Assembly (NCBI RefSeq): GCF_004000255.1
Contig: NZ_RCIQ01000015.1
Coordinates: forward strand, 1-64,000
Reading direction: 5' to 3'
Length of the DNA stretch: 64,000 nt
From: Nioella ostreopsis
Lineage (GTDB): Bacteria > Pseudomonadota > Alphaproteobacteria > Rhodobacterales > Rhodobacteraceae
Part shown: positions 6,651 through 14,123 of the stretch, piece by piece
Position numbering within the stretch: the stretch's first letter is position 1
Layout of the letters: every line of letters begins with the position of its first letter
Position numbers and translations under genes: made by a program
Notes under the pieces: generated by a model
Databases searched by the model: none
What the model was told of the DNA's origin: nothing
What the model saw: the letters and a program-made list of their open reading frames with translations, nothing else

Positions 6651-7486
6651 AACTTATGCCATATACCTTCGTCGTGCTGCAGTATCAGCACAGCCCCTTT
6701 GCGGGGGAACGGCTGAATATTGGCCTGTTGTTGGTGTGCGAAGGAAGAAGTTTTGCGCAATTGAAAATCAGGGACTCGTGGAAGCGGTTTTCTGATGCCT
6801 ATCCAGATTTTGACCGGAATGCGGTGAAGTCGGACCTCAAAGCCCTCTCTGTAGCTGCGAGCAGAATCGCCAAAGAAGGTTTCAGCGCACCCCTCGATAC
6901 CAAACTTTGGTGCAGCACTGCTGAGGGCCTGCTGCTAAGATTGTTTGGCACCCCGGAAGGGTCAATCGTTTGGAGCTCACAGGGCGCTGGTGTTACCCAC
7001 GACCCGGAAGAAGAGCTTGAAAAGCTTCACAGTCAATTGATTGCCCGCTTCGATCATGTCAGCAGTCACGACCGACGCGATGACGACGACGTTTTCCAAT
7101 CACTGAAATCCCATCTGGATGACACTCACTTGCTTGCGCAAATGACTGAGCATGTAGTGCACTCGCCACGAGGCGACGTGCGTTTCAAGCGCTCTTTCAA
7201 AAACGGAATCTGGCACTGCGTTCAACCTCTGTCCTTTGACCATACGGATCGAGACACGATTGACAGCAAGGCCGCAAGGTGGGCAGGGCACTTGATGCAG
7301 GCAGAGGAAGCTGACGAAAATTTTCAGCCCTACTTTATCATCGGCAAGCCTTCCAATCCTTCCTTCCTGAGTGCTTTCGAGTCAGCGGAGAACTTGCTTA
7401 GCTCTGCCCCGAGGAATCCGATTGTGGTTCGCGAGGAAGACAGTGAGACCATTGCCGACCGTCTTTTACATGCCTTCCAAAACTGA
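6647..7486 (+). CDS. DUF3037 domain protein, partner of the HipA-like kinase
   Basis: A 279-residue protein. The N-terminus, YTFVVLQYQHSPFAGERLN followed by IGLLL, matches the DUF3037 family (PF11236). It has no signal peptide or membrane segment. It overlaps the HipA-like gene by four bases. HipA_2 and DUF3037 genes occur as neighbours in other bacteria, to my recollection, so they probably form a functional pair, with DUF3037 as regulator, antidote or substrate adaptor of the kinase. None of these roles has been shown that I know of. The middle segment (DDDDVFQSL) is acidic. Confidence 0.75.
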   Translation: MKLMPYTFVVLQYQHSPFAGERLNIGLLLVCEGRSFAQLKIRDSWKRFSDAYPDFDRNAVKSDLKALSVAASRIAKEGFSAPLDTKLWCSTAEGLLLRLFGTPEGSIVWSSQGAGVTHDPEEELEKLHSQLIARFDHVSSHDRRDDDDVFQSLKSHLDDTHLLAQMTEHVVHSPRGDVRFKRSFKNGIWHCVQPLSFDHTDRDTIDSKAARWAGHLMQAEEADENFQPYFIIGKPSNPSFLSAFESAENLLSSAPRNPIVVREEDSETIADRLLHAFQN

Positions 7487-7495
7487 TCAAATCTG

Positions 7496-7690
7496 TCAGG
7501 TATCGGTAAAAAGCATCGCGAGATAGTCGGCCTGTTCTTGTTTGAGCTGACTCAATCGACACGTCGATTCCTCCACCTCTGCAAGTTTACCTAGGTGACC
7601 TAGCCTTGCGACAATACCCAGTGGGGAGGGGCATCCCAAGTTCTGTAGACCGAGCGCCGAGGACCGGAGCGGGAAGGTAAATTTCGGCGT
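7496..7690 (-). pseudogene. Degenerate frame, helical C-terminal fragment
   Basis: On the minus strand a frame without a convincing start runs from a stop at 7691-7693 to a TGA at 7496-7498 (64 codons). Its last part, IVARLGHLGKLAEVEESTCR and then LSQLKQEQADYLAMLF, looks like a helical C-terminus. It faintly recalls the conserved helix of type I restriction specificity subunits. The upstream part does not look like protein. It is probably a remnant, and the HsdS resemblance is weak. Confidence 0.25.
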
Positions 7691-7750
7691 TCACAATTTG
7701 GGGGTTTTGCTAATTCGTAAGCCGCAAGCTGACAGCCTAGCCCGAATTCC

Positions 7751-8161
7751 CTACTGACAAGCTCCACACCAGAACTCACACCCATCTGGCCAGCTCCTTG
7801 CCAAGCCTTCCCCAATAAGAATGTCGCCCACATCCACACCATCGGACCGAACGACTGCAAGCGTTCTCCCATATCGGTCCTCACCCTGTCGCAGTAGCGT
7901 GATTTGCGTTTCGTTGAACAACTGCATCAACCGACGCGAAGCTTGCTGTCCAAGCTGACGCTCAGCGCTACCGCCACACAGGTTGGTTGTCGTTTCAGGG
8001 GTATCATAACCAACCGCGCGGAACTTCTCGCCGTTCAACCAGAAGGTATCTCCGTCAACGATGCAGTTGACCCTTGGACCGGAGCCGCAAATGCCAATCG
8101 CGTTCGCAGGCCCGCAAGCAAAGGCGAGGATCAATATTGCCGCTCCAAGCACGTCTCTCAT
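7751..8161 (-). CDS. Secreted thermonuclease-family protein (SNase-like)
   Basis: A 136-residue protein with a signal peptide (MRDVLGAAILILAFACGPANA) and a staphylococcal-nuclease fold: VDGDTFWLNGEKFRAVGYD is the first active-site strand pair with the metal-binding Asp, DTPE follows, and GEDRYGRTLAVV carries the conserved Glu/Arg. It probably cleaves nucleic acid in the periplasm or outside the cell. The start at 8161 has GGGGAGA immediately upstream; a longer frame to 8191 lacks a signal-like start. The C-terminus holds a Cys-rich CEFWCGACQ. The gene points away from the tRNA end of the island, opposite to its neighbours. Confidence 0.82.
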   Translation of the reverse strand: MRDVLGAAILILAFACGPANAIGICGSGPRVNCIVDGDTFWLNGEKFRAVGYDTPETTTNLCGGSAERQLGQQASRRLMQLFNETQITLLRQGEDRYGRTLAVVRSDGVDVGDILIGEGLARSWPDGCEFWCGACQ

Positions 8162-8214
8162 GATTCTCCCCGGTGCCGTTGACCATGCCAACCGTAGACG
8201 TGCATCGAGTGTTT

Positions 8215-8230
8215 GTTAACCAAGGTTAAC
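8215..8230. repeat. Palindromic site GTTAACC-AA-GGTTAAC
   Basis: GTTAACC (8215-8221) and GGTTAAC (8224-8230) form a perfect inverted repeat with a two-base centre. It lies 54 bp upstream of the nuclease start and 30 bp before the right twin-repeat, so it may be an operator for the nuclease or an accessory site for excision. The TTAA spacing (six bases) does not fit the CtrA consensus spacing of seven. Confidence 0.5.
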
Positions 8231-8259
8231 GACAGCCGAGGCAAGCAACAAATTCAAAG

Positions 8260-8280
8260 TGGGGGAACGCGTGGGGGAAC
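8260..8280 (+). repeat. Twin TGGGGGAAC motif, right end
   Basis: TGGGGGAAC at 8260-8268 and 8272-8280 repeats the pair at 510-530 with the same 12-bp period and orientation. It lies 56 bp inside the tRNA-proximal attachment core. Its presence at both ends of the island supports a role in integrase binding. Confidence 0.55.
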
Positions 8281-8335
8281 GCGCGCAGCGAAAACAATGA
8301 TTTCTCAATTTTTACAGATACTTATGCGGGGATAA

Positions 8336-8349
8336 TGGCGGAGACGAAG
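8336..8349. repeat. tRNA-proximal attachment-site core (14 bp)
   Basis: TGGCGGAGACGAAG, the 3' end of tRNA-Ser(GCT), identical to 376-389. Crossover within this core restores the tRNA, which is why it is intact. Confidence 0.9.
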
Positions 8350-8425
8350 GGATTCGAACCCTCGAGACCCTTCCGGGCCTACTCCCTTAGCAGGGGAGCG
8401 CCTTCGACCACTCGGCCACGTCTCC
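8336..8425 (-). tRNA. tRNA-Ser(GCT)
   Basis: Read on the minus strand, the gene begins GGAGACG at 8425 and ends CGTCTCC-G-CCA at 8336, giving a perfect seven-base acceptor stem with an encoded CCA. The anticodon loop is CTGCTAA with anticodon GCT, and a long variable arm follows, as expected for serine. The T-arm reads GGGTTCGAATCCC. The gene is intact and reads AGC/AGU codons. Its last 14 bases serve as the attachment core of the island on its 3' side. Confidence 0.96.
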
Positions 8426-8572
8426 GCTGGCGGGTGTATCCGTCTGCAAACCGGGGAACAAGGGAAAATTTCCTCACCGGCTGTCGTTTTTCTACGCACC
8501 GGTTAAAGCAACCGCTTGCGGATTGCCTTCACCGGGGCTTGGGGGCAGGATCGCGCGAACAGGAGGATTGAG

Positions 8573-9574
8573 ATGAAGAATACGCAAGTCATTCTGGCGG
8601 CCCGTCCGGTCGGCGTTCCCGGACCCGAGCATTTCGCGATCAGAGAGGTCGATGTGCCTGATCTGGCCGAAGGGCAGGTCCTGATCCGGGTCAGTCACTG
8701 GTCCGTGGACCCGGCCATGCGGGGATGGGCCAATGACGTGCCGAACTACTCGCCCCCCGTGGCGCTTGGTGACCCCATGCGCAGCTTCGCCGTGGGCGAG
8801 GTCGTGGCCAGCCGCCATCCCGATTATGTCGAAGGCGATGTGGTCGAGGGGCTTCTGGGCTGGCAGACCCATGTGGTCAGCGATGGCTCCAATATCGGGC
8901 GCAAGGTGACCGAGACCGACCTGCCGCGCAGCTATGCGCTCGGGATCATGGGGCTGAATGGCACCACCGCCTATTTCGGACTGCTGGAGTCCTGCGCCGC
9001 GAAACCGGGGGATACGGTCGTGGTTTCCACCGCTGCGGGGGCTGTCGGGTCCGCCGTGGGACAGATTGCCAGGGTCATCGGCTGCCGGACCGTCGGCATT
9101 GCAGGTGGGGCCGAGAAGGTGCGCCAGTGCCGTGAGGAATTCGGCTATGACGCCGCGATCGACTACAAGTCCGAGGATGTCGCTAGCGCCGTGACCGCCG
9201 CCTGCCCGGATGGGGTGGATTGCTATTTCGACAACACCTGCGGGCCGATTTCGGATGCGGTGATGACCAAGCTCGCCGTTGGGGCGCGCATCACCATTTG
9301 CGGTACGGCAGCAATCACCGAATGGGATCCGCTGCCCGTTGGCCCACGCGTTCACCGGCAATTGCTGGTCGCACGCGCCCGGATGCAGGGGTTCCTGATC
9401 TTCGACTACAAGGACAGGCTGCACGAGGCGCGCACCGCTCTGGCCGACTGGCTGCGCGAGGGCAAGATCAGCGTGCGGGAACACATCCTCGACGGGCCAG
9501 AGGCCGCGCTCGATTCCATCGGGATGCTTTATCGGGGGGACAACACCGGCAAACTGATCGTGAAGGTGGACTGA
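8573..9574 (+). CDS. NADP-dependent MDR oxidoreductase (CurA / LTB4DH type)
   Basis: A 333-residue zinc-free medium-chain dehydrogenase that reduces activated double bonds with NADPH, as in 2-alkenal reductases and leukotriene B4 dehydrogenase. STAAGAVGSAVGQIA is the Rossmann nucleotide-binding motif; VDPAMRGW near residue 45 and GLNGTTAYFGL before the Rossmann fold are family hallmarks. No structural or catalytic zinc ligands are present. The start follows a perfect AGGAGG six bases away (8561-8566). It is a single gene, and the physiological substrate is unknown. Confidence 0.88.
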   Translation: MKNTQVILAARPVGVPGPEHFAIREVDVPDLAEGQVLIRVSHWSVDPAMRGWANDVPNYSPPVALGDPMRSFAVGEVVASRHPDYVEGDVVEGLLGWQTHVVSDGSNIGRKVTETDLPRSYALGIMGLNGTTAYFGLLESCAAKPGDTVVVSTAAGAVGSAVGQIARVIGCRTVGIAGGAEKVRQCREEFGYDAAIDYKSEDVASAVTAACPDGVDCYFDNTCGPISDAVMTKLAVGARITICGTAAITEWDPLPVGPRVHRQLLVARARMQGFLIFDYKDRLHEARTALADWLREGKISVREHILDGPEAALDSIGMLYRGDNTGKLIVKVD

Positions 9575-9580
9575 CCGGTT

Positions 9581-9700
9581 CTATTCTCCGTTGAACTCTA
9601 CCGGCAGAATGCCCGACCCGTAGGACGCCAGGTTGTCGATGACCCAGTCCTCACCGCCATAGGGGGTGCCGCCAATCTGGCCTGAGGTGTGGCAGGATGG
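9581..9700 (-). pseudogene. C-terminal gene fragment between oxidoreductase and ychF
   Basis: The minus strand reads CHTSGQIGGTPYGGEDWVID then NLASYGSGILPVEFNGE and stops at TAG (9581-9583). It looks like genuine protein, but the frame runs without a start into noncoding composition and then into ychF in another frame. I take it as the surviving tail of a deleted gene. The family is not recognised. Confidence 0.35.
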
Positions 9701-9731
9701 GCGGCGGAGCCTCTCAAGTTGACTACGGGCT

Positions 9732-10829
9732 TCACGCGTTGAACAGGAAGTGCAGCACGTCGCCATCCTTGACGGTATAGGCCTTGCCCTCGACCCGCAT
9801 CTTGCCTGCTTCCTTGGCGCCGGTCTCGCCATTACAGGCGATGTAGTCGTCATAGGCGATGGTTTCGGCGCGGATGAAGCCGCGTTCGAAATCGCCGTGG
9901 ATCACACCGGCAGCCTGCGGCGCGGCGGTACCGTGGCGGATGGTCCAGGCGCGGGCCTCTTTCGGGCCGACGGTGAAATAGGTTTCCAGGTTCAGCAGGC
10001 CATAGCCCGCCCGGATCAGCCGGTCGAGACCCGCTTCCTCCAGCCCCATTTCACTCAGGAACATCTCGGCTTCCTCGGCGTCGAGCTGGCTGATCTCTTC
10101 CTCGATCTGGGCCGAGATGATGACGGTCGCGGCGCCCTGCTCGCGGGCCATCTCTTCGACCTTGGCGGAAAACGCGTTGCCCTCGGCGGCAGAGCCTTCA
10201 TCGACGTTGCAGACATAGAGCACCGGCTTGGTGGTCAGCAGCTGCAGCATCTTCCACGCCTTGGCGTCCTCGGCGCTGACCTCGACCAGCCGGGCGGGCT
10301 TGCCGTCTTCCAGCATCGCCTGCGCCTCGGCCAGCAGCCGGTCCTGCTGCTGCGCTTCCTTGTCGTTGCCCTTGAGCTTGCGCACGAGGTTCGCGCGGCG
10401 CTTCTCGATGCTTTCCAGATCGGCCAGCATCAGCTCGGTCTCGATGGTTTCGGCATCGGCAATCGGGTCGATCCGGCCATCCACATGGGTGATGTCGTCA
10501 TCTTCAAAACAGCGCAGAACCTGCGCGATGGCATCGGTTTCGCGGATATTGGCGAGGAACTGGTTGCCGAGCCCCTCGCCTTTCGATGCGCCCTTCACCA
10601 GACCGGCAATATCGACGAAAGTCATGCGCGCGGGAATGATCTGCTTGGACCCGGCAATCGCGGCCAGCTTGTCCAGCCGCGGGTCGGGCACCGCCACATC
10701 GCCCACATTGGGTTCGATCGTGCAGAAGGGAAAATTCGCCGCCTGCGCCGCCGCCGTCTTGGTCAGCGCGTTGAACAGCGTGGACTTGCCCACATTCGGC
10801 AGCCCGACAATACCCATCTTGAAGCCCAT
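9732..10829 (-). CDS. ychF: Redox-regulated ATPase YchF (Obg family)
   Basis: A 365-residue P-loop protein of the HAS-GTPase group that prefers ATP and binds ribosomes. [20 protein letters not shown] contains the G1 loop, with the hydrophobic Leu in place of the usual Gln-region residue. [20 protein letters not shown] is G3. The C-terminal TGS-like domain ends [10 protein letters not shown]. The start at 10829 has GGAGGG upstream; a frame extending to 10877 lacks conservation. The length fits the family exactly. Confidence 0.95.
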   Translation of the reverse strand: MGFKMGIVGLPNVGKSTLFNALTKTAAAQAANFPFCTIEPNVGDVAVPDPRLDKLAAIAGSKQIIPARMTFVDIAGLVKGASKGEGLGNQFLANIRETDAIAQVLRCFEDDDITHVDGRIDPIADAETIETELMLADLESIEKRRANLVRKLKGNDKEAQQQDRLLAEAQAMLEDGKPARLVEVSAEDAKAWKMLQLLTTKPVLYVCNVDEGSAAEGNAFSAKVEEMAREQGAATVIISAQIEEEISQLDAEEAEMFLSEMGLEEAGLDRLIRAGYGLLNLETYFTVGPKEARAWTIRHGTAAPQAAGVIHGDFERGFIRAETIAYDDYIACNGETGAKEAGKMRVEGKAYTVKDGDVLHFLFNA

Positions 10830-10931
10830 CTGGCCCTCCGCATCCTTGGTTCCGGCGCCTTCTACGGCCTTGGGCATCCTACTGCAACGGGCCTCGTGCT
10901 AAGCTGGCGGGATCGACCCAAGGAGTTTCAT

Positions 10932-11372
10932 ATGCAGCCAATCCCCTATCTCATGTTTCAGGGCCAATGCCGACAGGCGATGGATACCTATGCCGAGATC
11001 CTCAATGGCCGAGTGACCGCCGCGCTTCGGGCTACTGAAGCCAAGGATATGTACATTGACCATGGTGACACGATGTATGTGCCGCCCGATCGGACAGAAT
11101 GGCTGGCGCATTGCGAGATGGCCTACGACGAAGGGGTTCTGATGGGGGCGGATGACCTTACCGGTGCCACTGAGCCCAATGGCGGCTTCTGGGTGCGGGC
11201 CGAGTTTTCCAGCCTGGATCGGGCCGGATCTGTTTTCGATCGGTTCGAGCGCGAGTGCTGCTTTATCCTGATCCGTGGCTTCGCGCCGAACGCATGGACC
11301 GAAGGCTTTGGCATGTTGACGGACCGCTACGGAGTGCATTGGATGATCACTGCCCCATGGAACAAGGATTGA
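10932..11372 (+). CDS. PhnB-like VOC-fold protein
   Basis: A 146-residue vicinal-oxygen-chelate protein of the PhnB/3-demethylubiquinone-methyltransferase-like group (IPYLMFQGQCRQAMDTYAEI at the start, GVHWMI near the end). Members are mostly uncharacterised. The start is ATG at 10932 behind AGGAG (10921-10925). It is divergent from ychF, with about 100 bp between them for two promoters. Confidence 0.8.
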   Translation: MQPIPYLMFQGQCRQAMDTYAEILNGRVTAALRATEAKDMYIDHGDTMYVPPDRTEWLAHCEMAYDEGVLMGADDLTGATEPNGGFWVRAEFSSLDRAGSVFDRFERECCFILIRGFAPNAWTEGFGMLTDRYGVHWMITAPWNKD

Positions 11373-11441
11373 CCGCCAAGCCCCATTGATTTCCTCGCAG
11401 ACATTCGCCAAACGGGGCCGGAAGACTTGCGAGGAATTGCC

Positions 11442-12233
11442 ATGACCCGGATCGACGCCAAATTCGCTGCCCTGAAGGCCGAGGGGAAGAAAGCCTTCGT
11501 CTCTTACATCATGGCGGGCGATCCCGATTACGCCACCTCGCTGGAGATCATGAAAGGCCTGCCCGCCGCCGGTGTCGATATCATCGAGCTTGGCCTGCCC
11601 TTCACCGATCCGATGGCCGACGGCCCCACCATCCAGCTGGCCGGTCAGCGCGCGCTGGAGGGTGGCCAGACCCTGCAAAAGACGCTGGATATGGCCGCCG
11701 AGTTCCGCAAGACCGACGATACGACCCCGATTGTGCTGATGGGCTATTACAACCCGATCTACAGCCGGGGCGTGGACAGGTTCCTGGTGGACGCCAAGGC
11801 CGCCGGGATCGACGGGCTGATCGTGGTGGACCTGCCGCCCGAAGAGGATGAGGAACTGTGCATTCCCGCCCAGAAGGCCGGCCTGAACTTCATCCGTCTG
11901 GCGACCCCCACCACCGATGATCAGCGCCTGCCCAAGGTGCTGCAGAACACGTCGGGCTTCGTCTACTACGTTTCGATCACCGGCATCACCGGGGCCGCCG
12001 CTGCGGAAGCCACCGATGTCGGCCCAGAGGTCGCGCGGATCAAATCGCAGACCGGCCTGCCCGTGATAGTGGGCTTCGGGATCCGCACGCCGGAAACCTC
12101 TCAGGCCATCGCCTCTGTCGCGGATGGCGCGGTCGTGGGCTCTGCCATCGTCAGCGAAATCGCCGCGGGCAAGCCCGTGGCGGAGGTGCTGAGCTTCGTC
12201 AAATCGCTGGCAGACGGCGCGCATCGGGCCTAG
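11442..12233 (+). CDS. trpA: Tryptophan synthase alpha subunit
   Basis: A 263-residue TIM barrel that cleaves indole-3-glycerol phosphate and channels indole to Trp[20 protein letters not shown] carries the catalytic Glu and Asp; the phosphate-binding region is SITGITGAA and VGFGI. The start at 11442 has GAGGA seven bases upstream. No trpB is adjacent in the window, so the trp genes are split here. Confidence 0.96.
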   Translation: MTRIDAKFAALKAEGKKAFVSYIMAGDPDYATSLEIMKGLPAAGVDIIELGLPFTDPMADGPTIQLAGQRALEGGQTLQKTLDMAAEFRKTDDTTPIVLMGYYNPIYSRGVDRFLVDAKAAGIDGLIVVDLPPEEDEELCIPAQKAGLNFIRLATPTTDDQRLPKVLQNTSGFVYYVSITGITGAAAAEATDVGPEVARIKSQTGLPVIVGFGIRTPETSQAIASVADGAVVGSAIVSEIAAGKPVAEVLSFVKSLADGAHRA

Positions 12234-12238
12234 GTCCG

Positions 12239-12379
12239 ATGATTGCCTTGTCCTTGGGAAGCTTCGCCCCCGCCCTGATTGCTGCCGCCCCAGGCACAAT
12301 CGCCATGATCGCGACCACCGCCCCCGGCACACCGACGCTATTGCCGGGGCTATTGACGATCCTCTCGTCGCTTGGCTAA
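12239..12379 (+). CDS. Possible 46-residue hydrophobic protein downstream of trpA
   Basis: A short frame starts five bases after the trpA stop and ends in TAA at 12377-12379, overlapping the MaoC-like gene's end on the other strand by four bases. The product is Ala/Leu/Ile-rich and could span the membrane once or twice. There is no clear ribosome-binding site, so reinitiation from trpA would be needed. It may be noise in GC-rich DNA. Confidence 0.3.
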   Translation: MIALSLGSFAPALIAAAPGTIAMIATTAPGTPTLLPGLLTILSSLG

Positions 12380-12816
12380 CCCACCCGACGCCGCAGGATA
12401 TGCGTGGCGCGGTATTTCGCGACTTCCTCGCCATTCTGGTTGTAGATCCGATACTGGATCTCCGTCCGCCCCCGGTCCGGCCGCGACGCCGAGGGAACCG
12501 AACTGACCACTTCTGCCTCCGCATGGAGCGTATCGCCCGGATAGACCGGTTTCAGCCAGCGCAACTCGTCCAGCCCCGGTGACCCCATCGAGGCTTCGTT
12601 CCACACATCGGCCTCCAGCGTCAGCACGAAGGCGGTCAGGATCGTTTGGAACCCGCTGGCGATGATCCCGCCATAGGGAGACTCCTTCGCGGCCTCGGGA
12701 TCGGTGTGGAACGGCTGCGGGTCCCATCTGCGGGCAAAGCCCACAATCTCGGCCAGCGGCAATGTCCGTTCCGCGGTCGTGAACCGATAACCCACCGGCA
12801 GATCGTCGAAAAACAT
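12376..12816 (-). CDS. MaoC family dehydratase / hot-dog domain protein
   Basis: A 146-residue hot-dog fold protein. FARRWDPQPFHTDPEAA is the R-hydratase 2 motif with the catalytic Asp and His, and YGGIIASGFQTI follows. It would hydrate enoyl-CoA thioesters, although many single-gene MaoC proteins have other acyl-CoA substrates. It stands divergent from the hydroxy-acid dehydrogenase at 12924 with about 100 bp between. Confidence 0.85.
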   Translation of the reverse strand: MFFDDLPVGYRFTTAERTLPLAEIVGFARRWDPQPFHTDPEAAKESPYGGIIASGFQTILTAFVLTLEADVWNEASMGSPGLDELRWLKPVYPGDTLHAEAEVVSSVPSASRPDRGRTEIQYRIYNQNGEEVAKYRATHILRRRVG

Positions 12817-12923
12817 GGCCTCGCTCCCTGTCTTTTCCCCTGCGGCAGAGTAACCGGAAAAAGAGGATTGTGAACAGCGTCATGTATTGGTAAGAATTTC
12901 TCACCAATCTTGGAGGGGAGCCC

Positions 12924-14087
12924 ATGCCCGTCATTACCAATATCGACGATCTCAAGCGCATCTATAAGCGGCGCACCCCCAAAATGTTCTACGATTACGC
13001 GGAATCGGGCAGCTGGACGGAACAGACCTTCCGCGAAAACACCAGCGATTTCGACAAGTTATACCTGCGCCAGCGGATCGCCGTCGACATGACCGGGCGC
13101 AGCACCGCCAGCCAGTTGGTTGGTCAGGACGTGTCCATGCCGGTGGCGCTGGCCCCGGTCGGGCTGACTGGCATGCAATGCGCCGATGGCGAGATCAAGG
13201 CCGCCCGCGCGGCGGAGAAATTCGGCGTGCCCTTCACCCTGTCCACCATGTCGATCTGTTCGATAGAGGACGTGGCGGAAAACACCGAAAAGCCCTTCTG
13301 GTTTCAGGTCTACACGCTGAAGGATGACGATTTCATGCGGCGCCTGTTTGACCGGGCCAAAGCCGCGAAATGCTCAGCCCTCGTGATCACCGTCGACCTG
13401 CAGATCATGGGTCAGCGGCACAAGGACATCCGCAACGGCCTGTCCGCCCCGCCCAAGCTGACGCCCAAATCGGTGGCCAACATGATGACCAAGGTGCAGT
13501 GGGGCCTTGGCATGCTCGGCACCAAGCGACGCACCTTTGGCAACGTGGTGGGCCACGCCAAGGGGGTGGACGCCACCGGATCGCTGTCGGCCTGGACCAG
13601 CCAGGCCTTCGATCACGCTTTGGATTGGGAACGGATCAAGGAATTCCGCAAATGGTGGGATGGCCCCGTGATCCTCAAGGGGATTCTGGATGTCGAGGAT
13701 GCGAGGAAGGCGCTCGACGTCGGGGCTGACGCGATTGTGGTGTCGAACCACGGCGGGCGGCAGTTGGATGGGGCGATTTCCTCGATCCGCGCGCTGCCAG
13801 AGATCCTGGATGCCGTGGGCGACAAGATCGAAGTGCATCTCGACAGCGGCATCCGGTCCGGTCAGGACGTGCTGAAGGCGCTCGCCATGGGGGCCAAGGG
13901 CACCATGATCGGGCGCGCCTTCGTCTACGGGCTTGGTGCCATGGGCGAGGCCGGTGTGACCGCAGCGCTGGAGGTCATTCACAAGGAACTGGACACCACC
14001 ATGGCGCTGTGTGGTGAACGTGACGTGAAAAACCTCGGGCGGCACAACCTGCTGGTCCCCAAGGGCTTTTCCGGCGAATGGGAATAA
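12924..14087 (+). CDS. FMN-dependent alpha-hydroxy-acid dehydrogenase (LldD-like)
   Basis: A 387-residue enzyme of the L-lactate dehydrogenase/glycolate oxidase family that oxidises a 2-hydroxy acid and passes electrons to quinone or oxygen. The active-site loop SNHGGRQLDGA holds the catalytic His and substrate-binding Arg; VILKGI holds the FMN Lys, and HLDSGIRSGQDVLKALAMGA is the FMN phosphate site. L-lactate is the likeliest substrate. GGAGGGGAGCCC lies before the ATG. A strong terminator follows at 14091. Confidence 0.9.
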   Translation: MPVITNIDDLKRIYKRRTPKMFYDYAESGSWTEQTFRENTSDFDKLYLRQRIAVDMTGRSTASQLVGQDVSMPVALAPVGLTGMQCADGEIKAARAAEKFGVPFTLSTMSICSIEDVAENTEKPFWFQVYTLKDDDFMRRLFDRAKAAKCSALVITVDLQIMGQRHKDIRNGLSAPPKLTPKSVANMMTKVQWGLGMLGTKRRTFGNVVGHAKGVDATGSLSAWTSQAFDHALDWERIKEFRKWWDGPVILKGILDVEDARKALDVGADAIVVSNHGGRQLDGAISSIRALPEILDAVGDKIEVHLDSGIRSGQDVLKALAMGAKGTMIGRAFVYGLGAMGEAGVTAALEVIHKELDTTMALCGERDVKNLGRHNLLVPKGFSGEWE

Positions 14088-14090
14088 GGG

Positions 14091-14120
14091 AAAGGGCGGC
14101 CACCAGGACCGCCCCTTTTT
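14091..14120. terminator. Intrinsic terminator between convergent genes
   Basis: AAAGGGCGG (14091-14099) pairs with CCGCCCCTTT ending at 14118, and the plus strand continues in T residues (14116-14120). It sits four bases beyond the LldD-like gene and four before the end of the M3 peptidase gene on the other strand, so it can stop transcription from both sides. Confidence 0.85.
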
Positions 14121-14123
14121 GCT

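Larger units (their letters stand above)
376..8349. mobile_element. Integrated island of about 8 kb in tRNA-Ser(GCT)
   Basis: The last 14 bases of the tRNA-Ser gene, TGGCGGAGACGAAG on the plus strand at 8336-8349, are repeated exactly at 376-389. Between the copies lie a P4-type integrase, an AlpA regulator, helix-turn-helix genes, repeats, cargo genes and broken frames. Base composition is visibly lower in GC than the core genes after 8500. Integration into the 3' end of a tRNA by this integrase class normally leaves an intact tRNA at one end and a short duplicate at the other, exactly as seen. No capsid, packaging, conjugation or recognisable replicase gene is present, so this is a small island or satellite-like element rather than a complete phage or conjugative element. 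Confidence 0.9.

Noticed and set aside
8215-8230. CtrA binding site
   Set aside because: Spacing between the TTAA words is six, not the seven of the consensus.
9750-11372. A 540-codon open frame on the plus strand across ychF
   Set aside because: It is antisense to ychF with its third-codon GC bias mirrored, and only its last part is a real gene (10932-11372).
10899-12524. A 541-codon minus-strand frame
   Set aside because: It runs opposite to trpA and the PhnB-like gene and has no recognisable domain; it is a typical shadow in GC-rich DNA.
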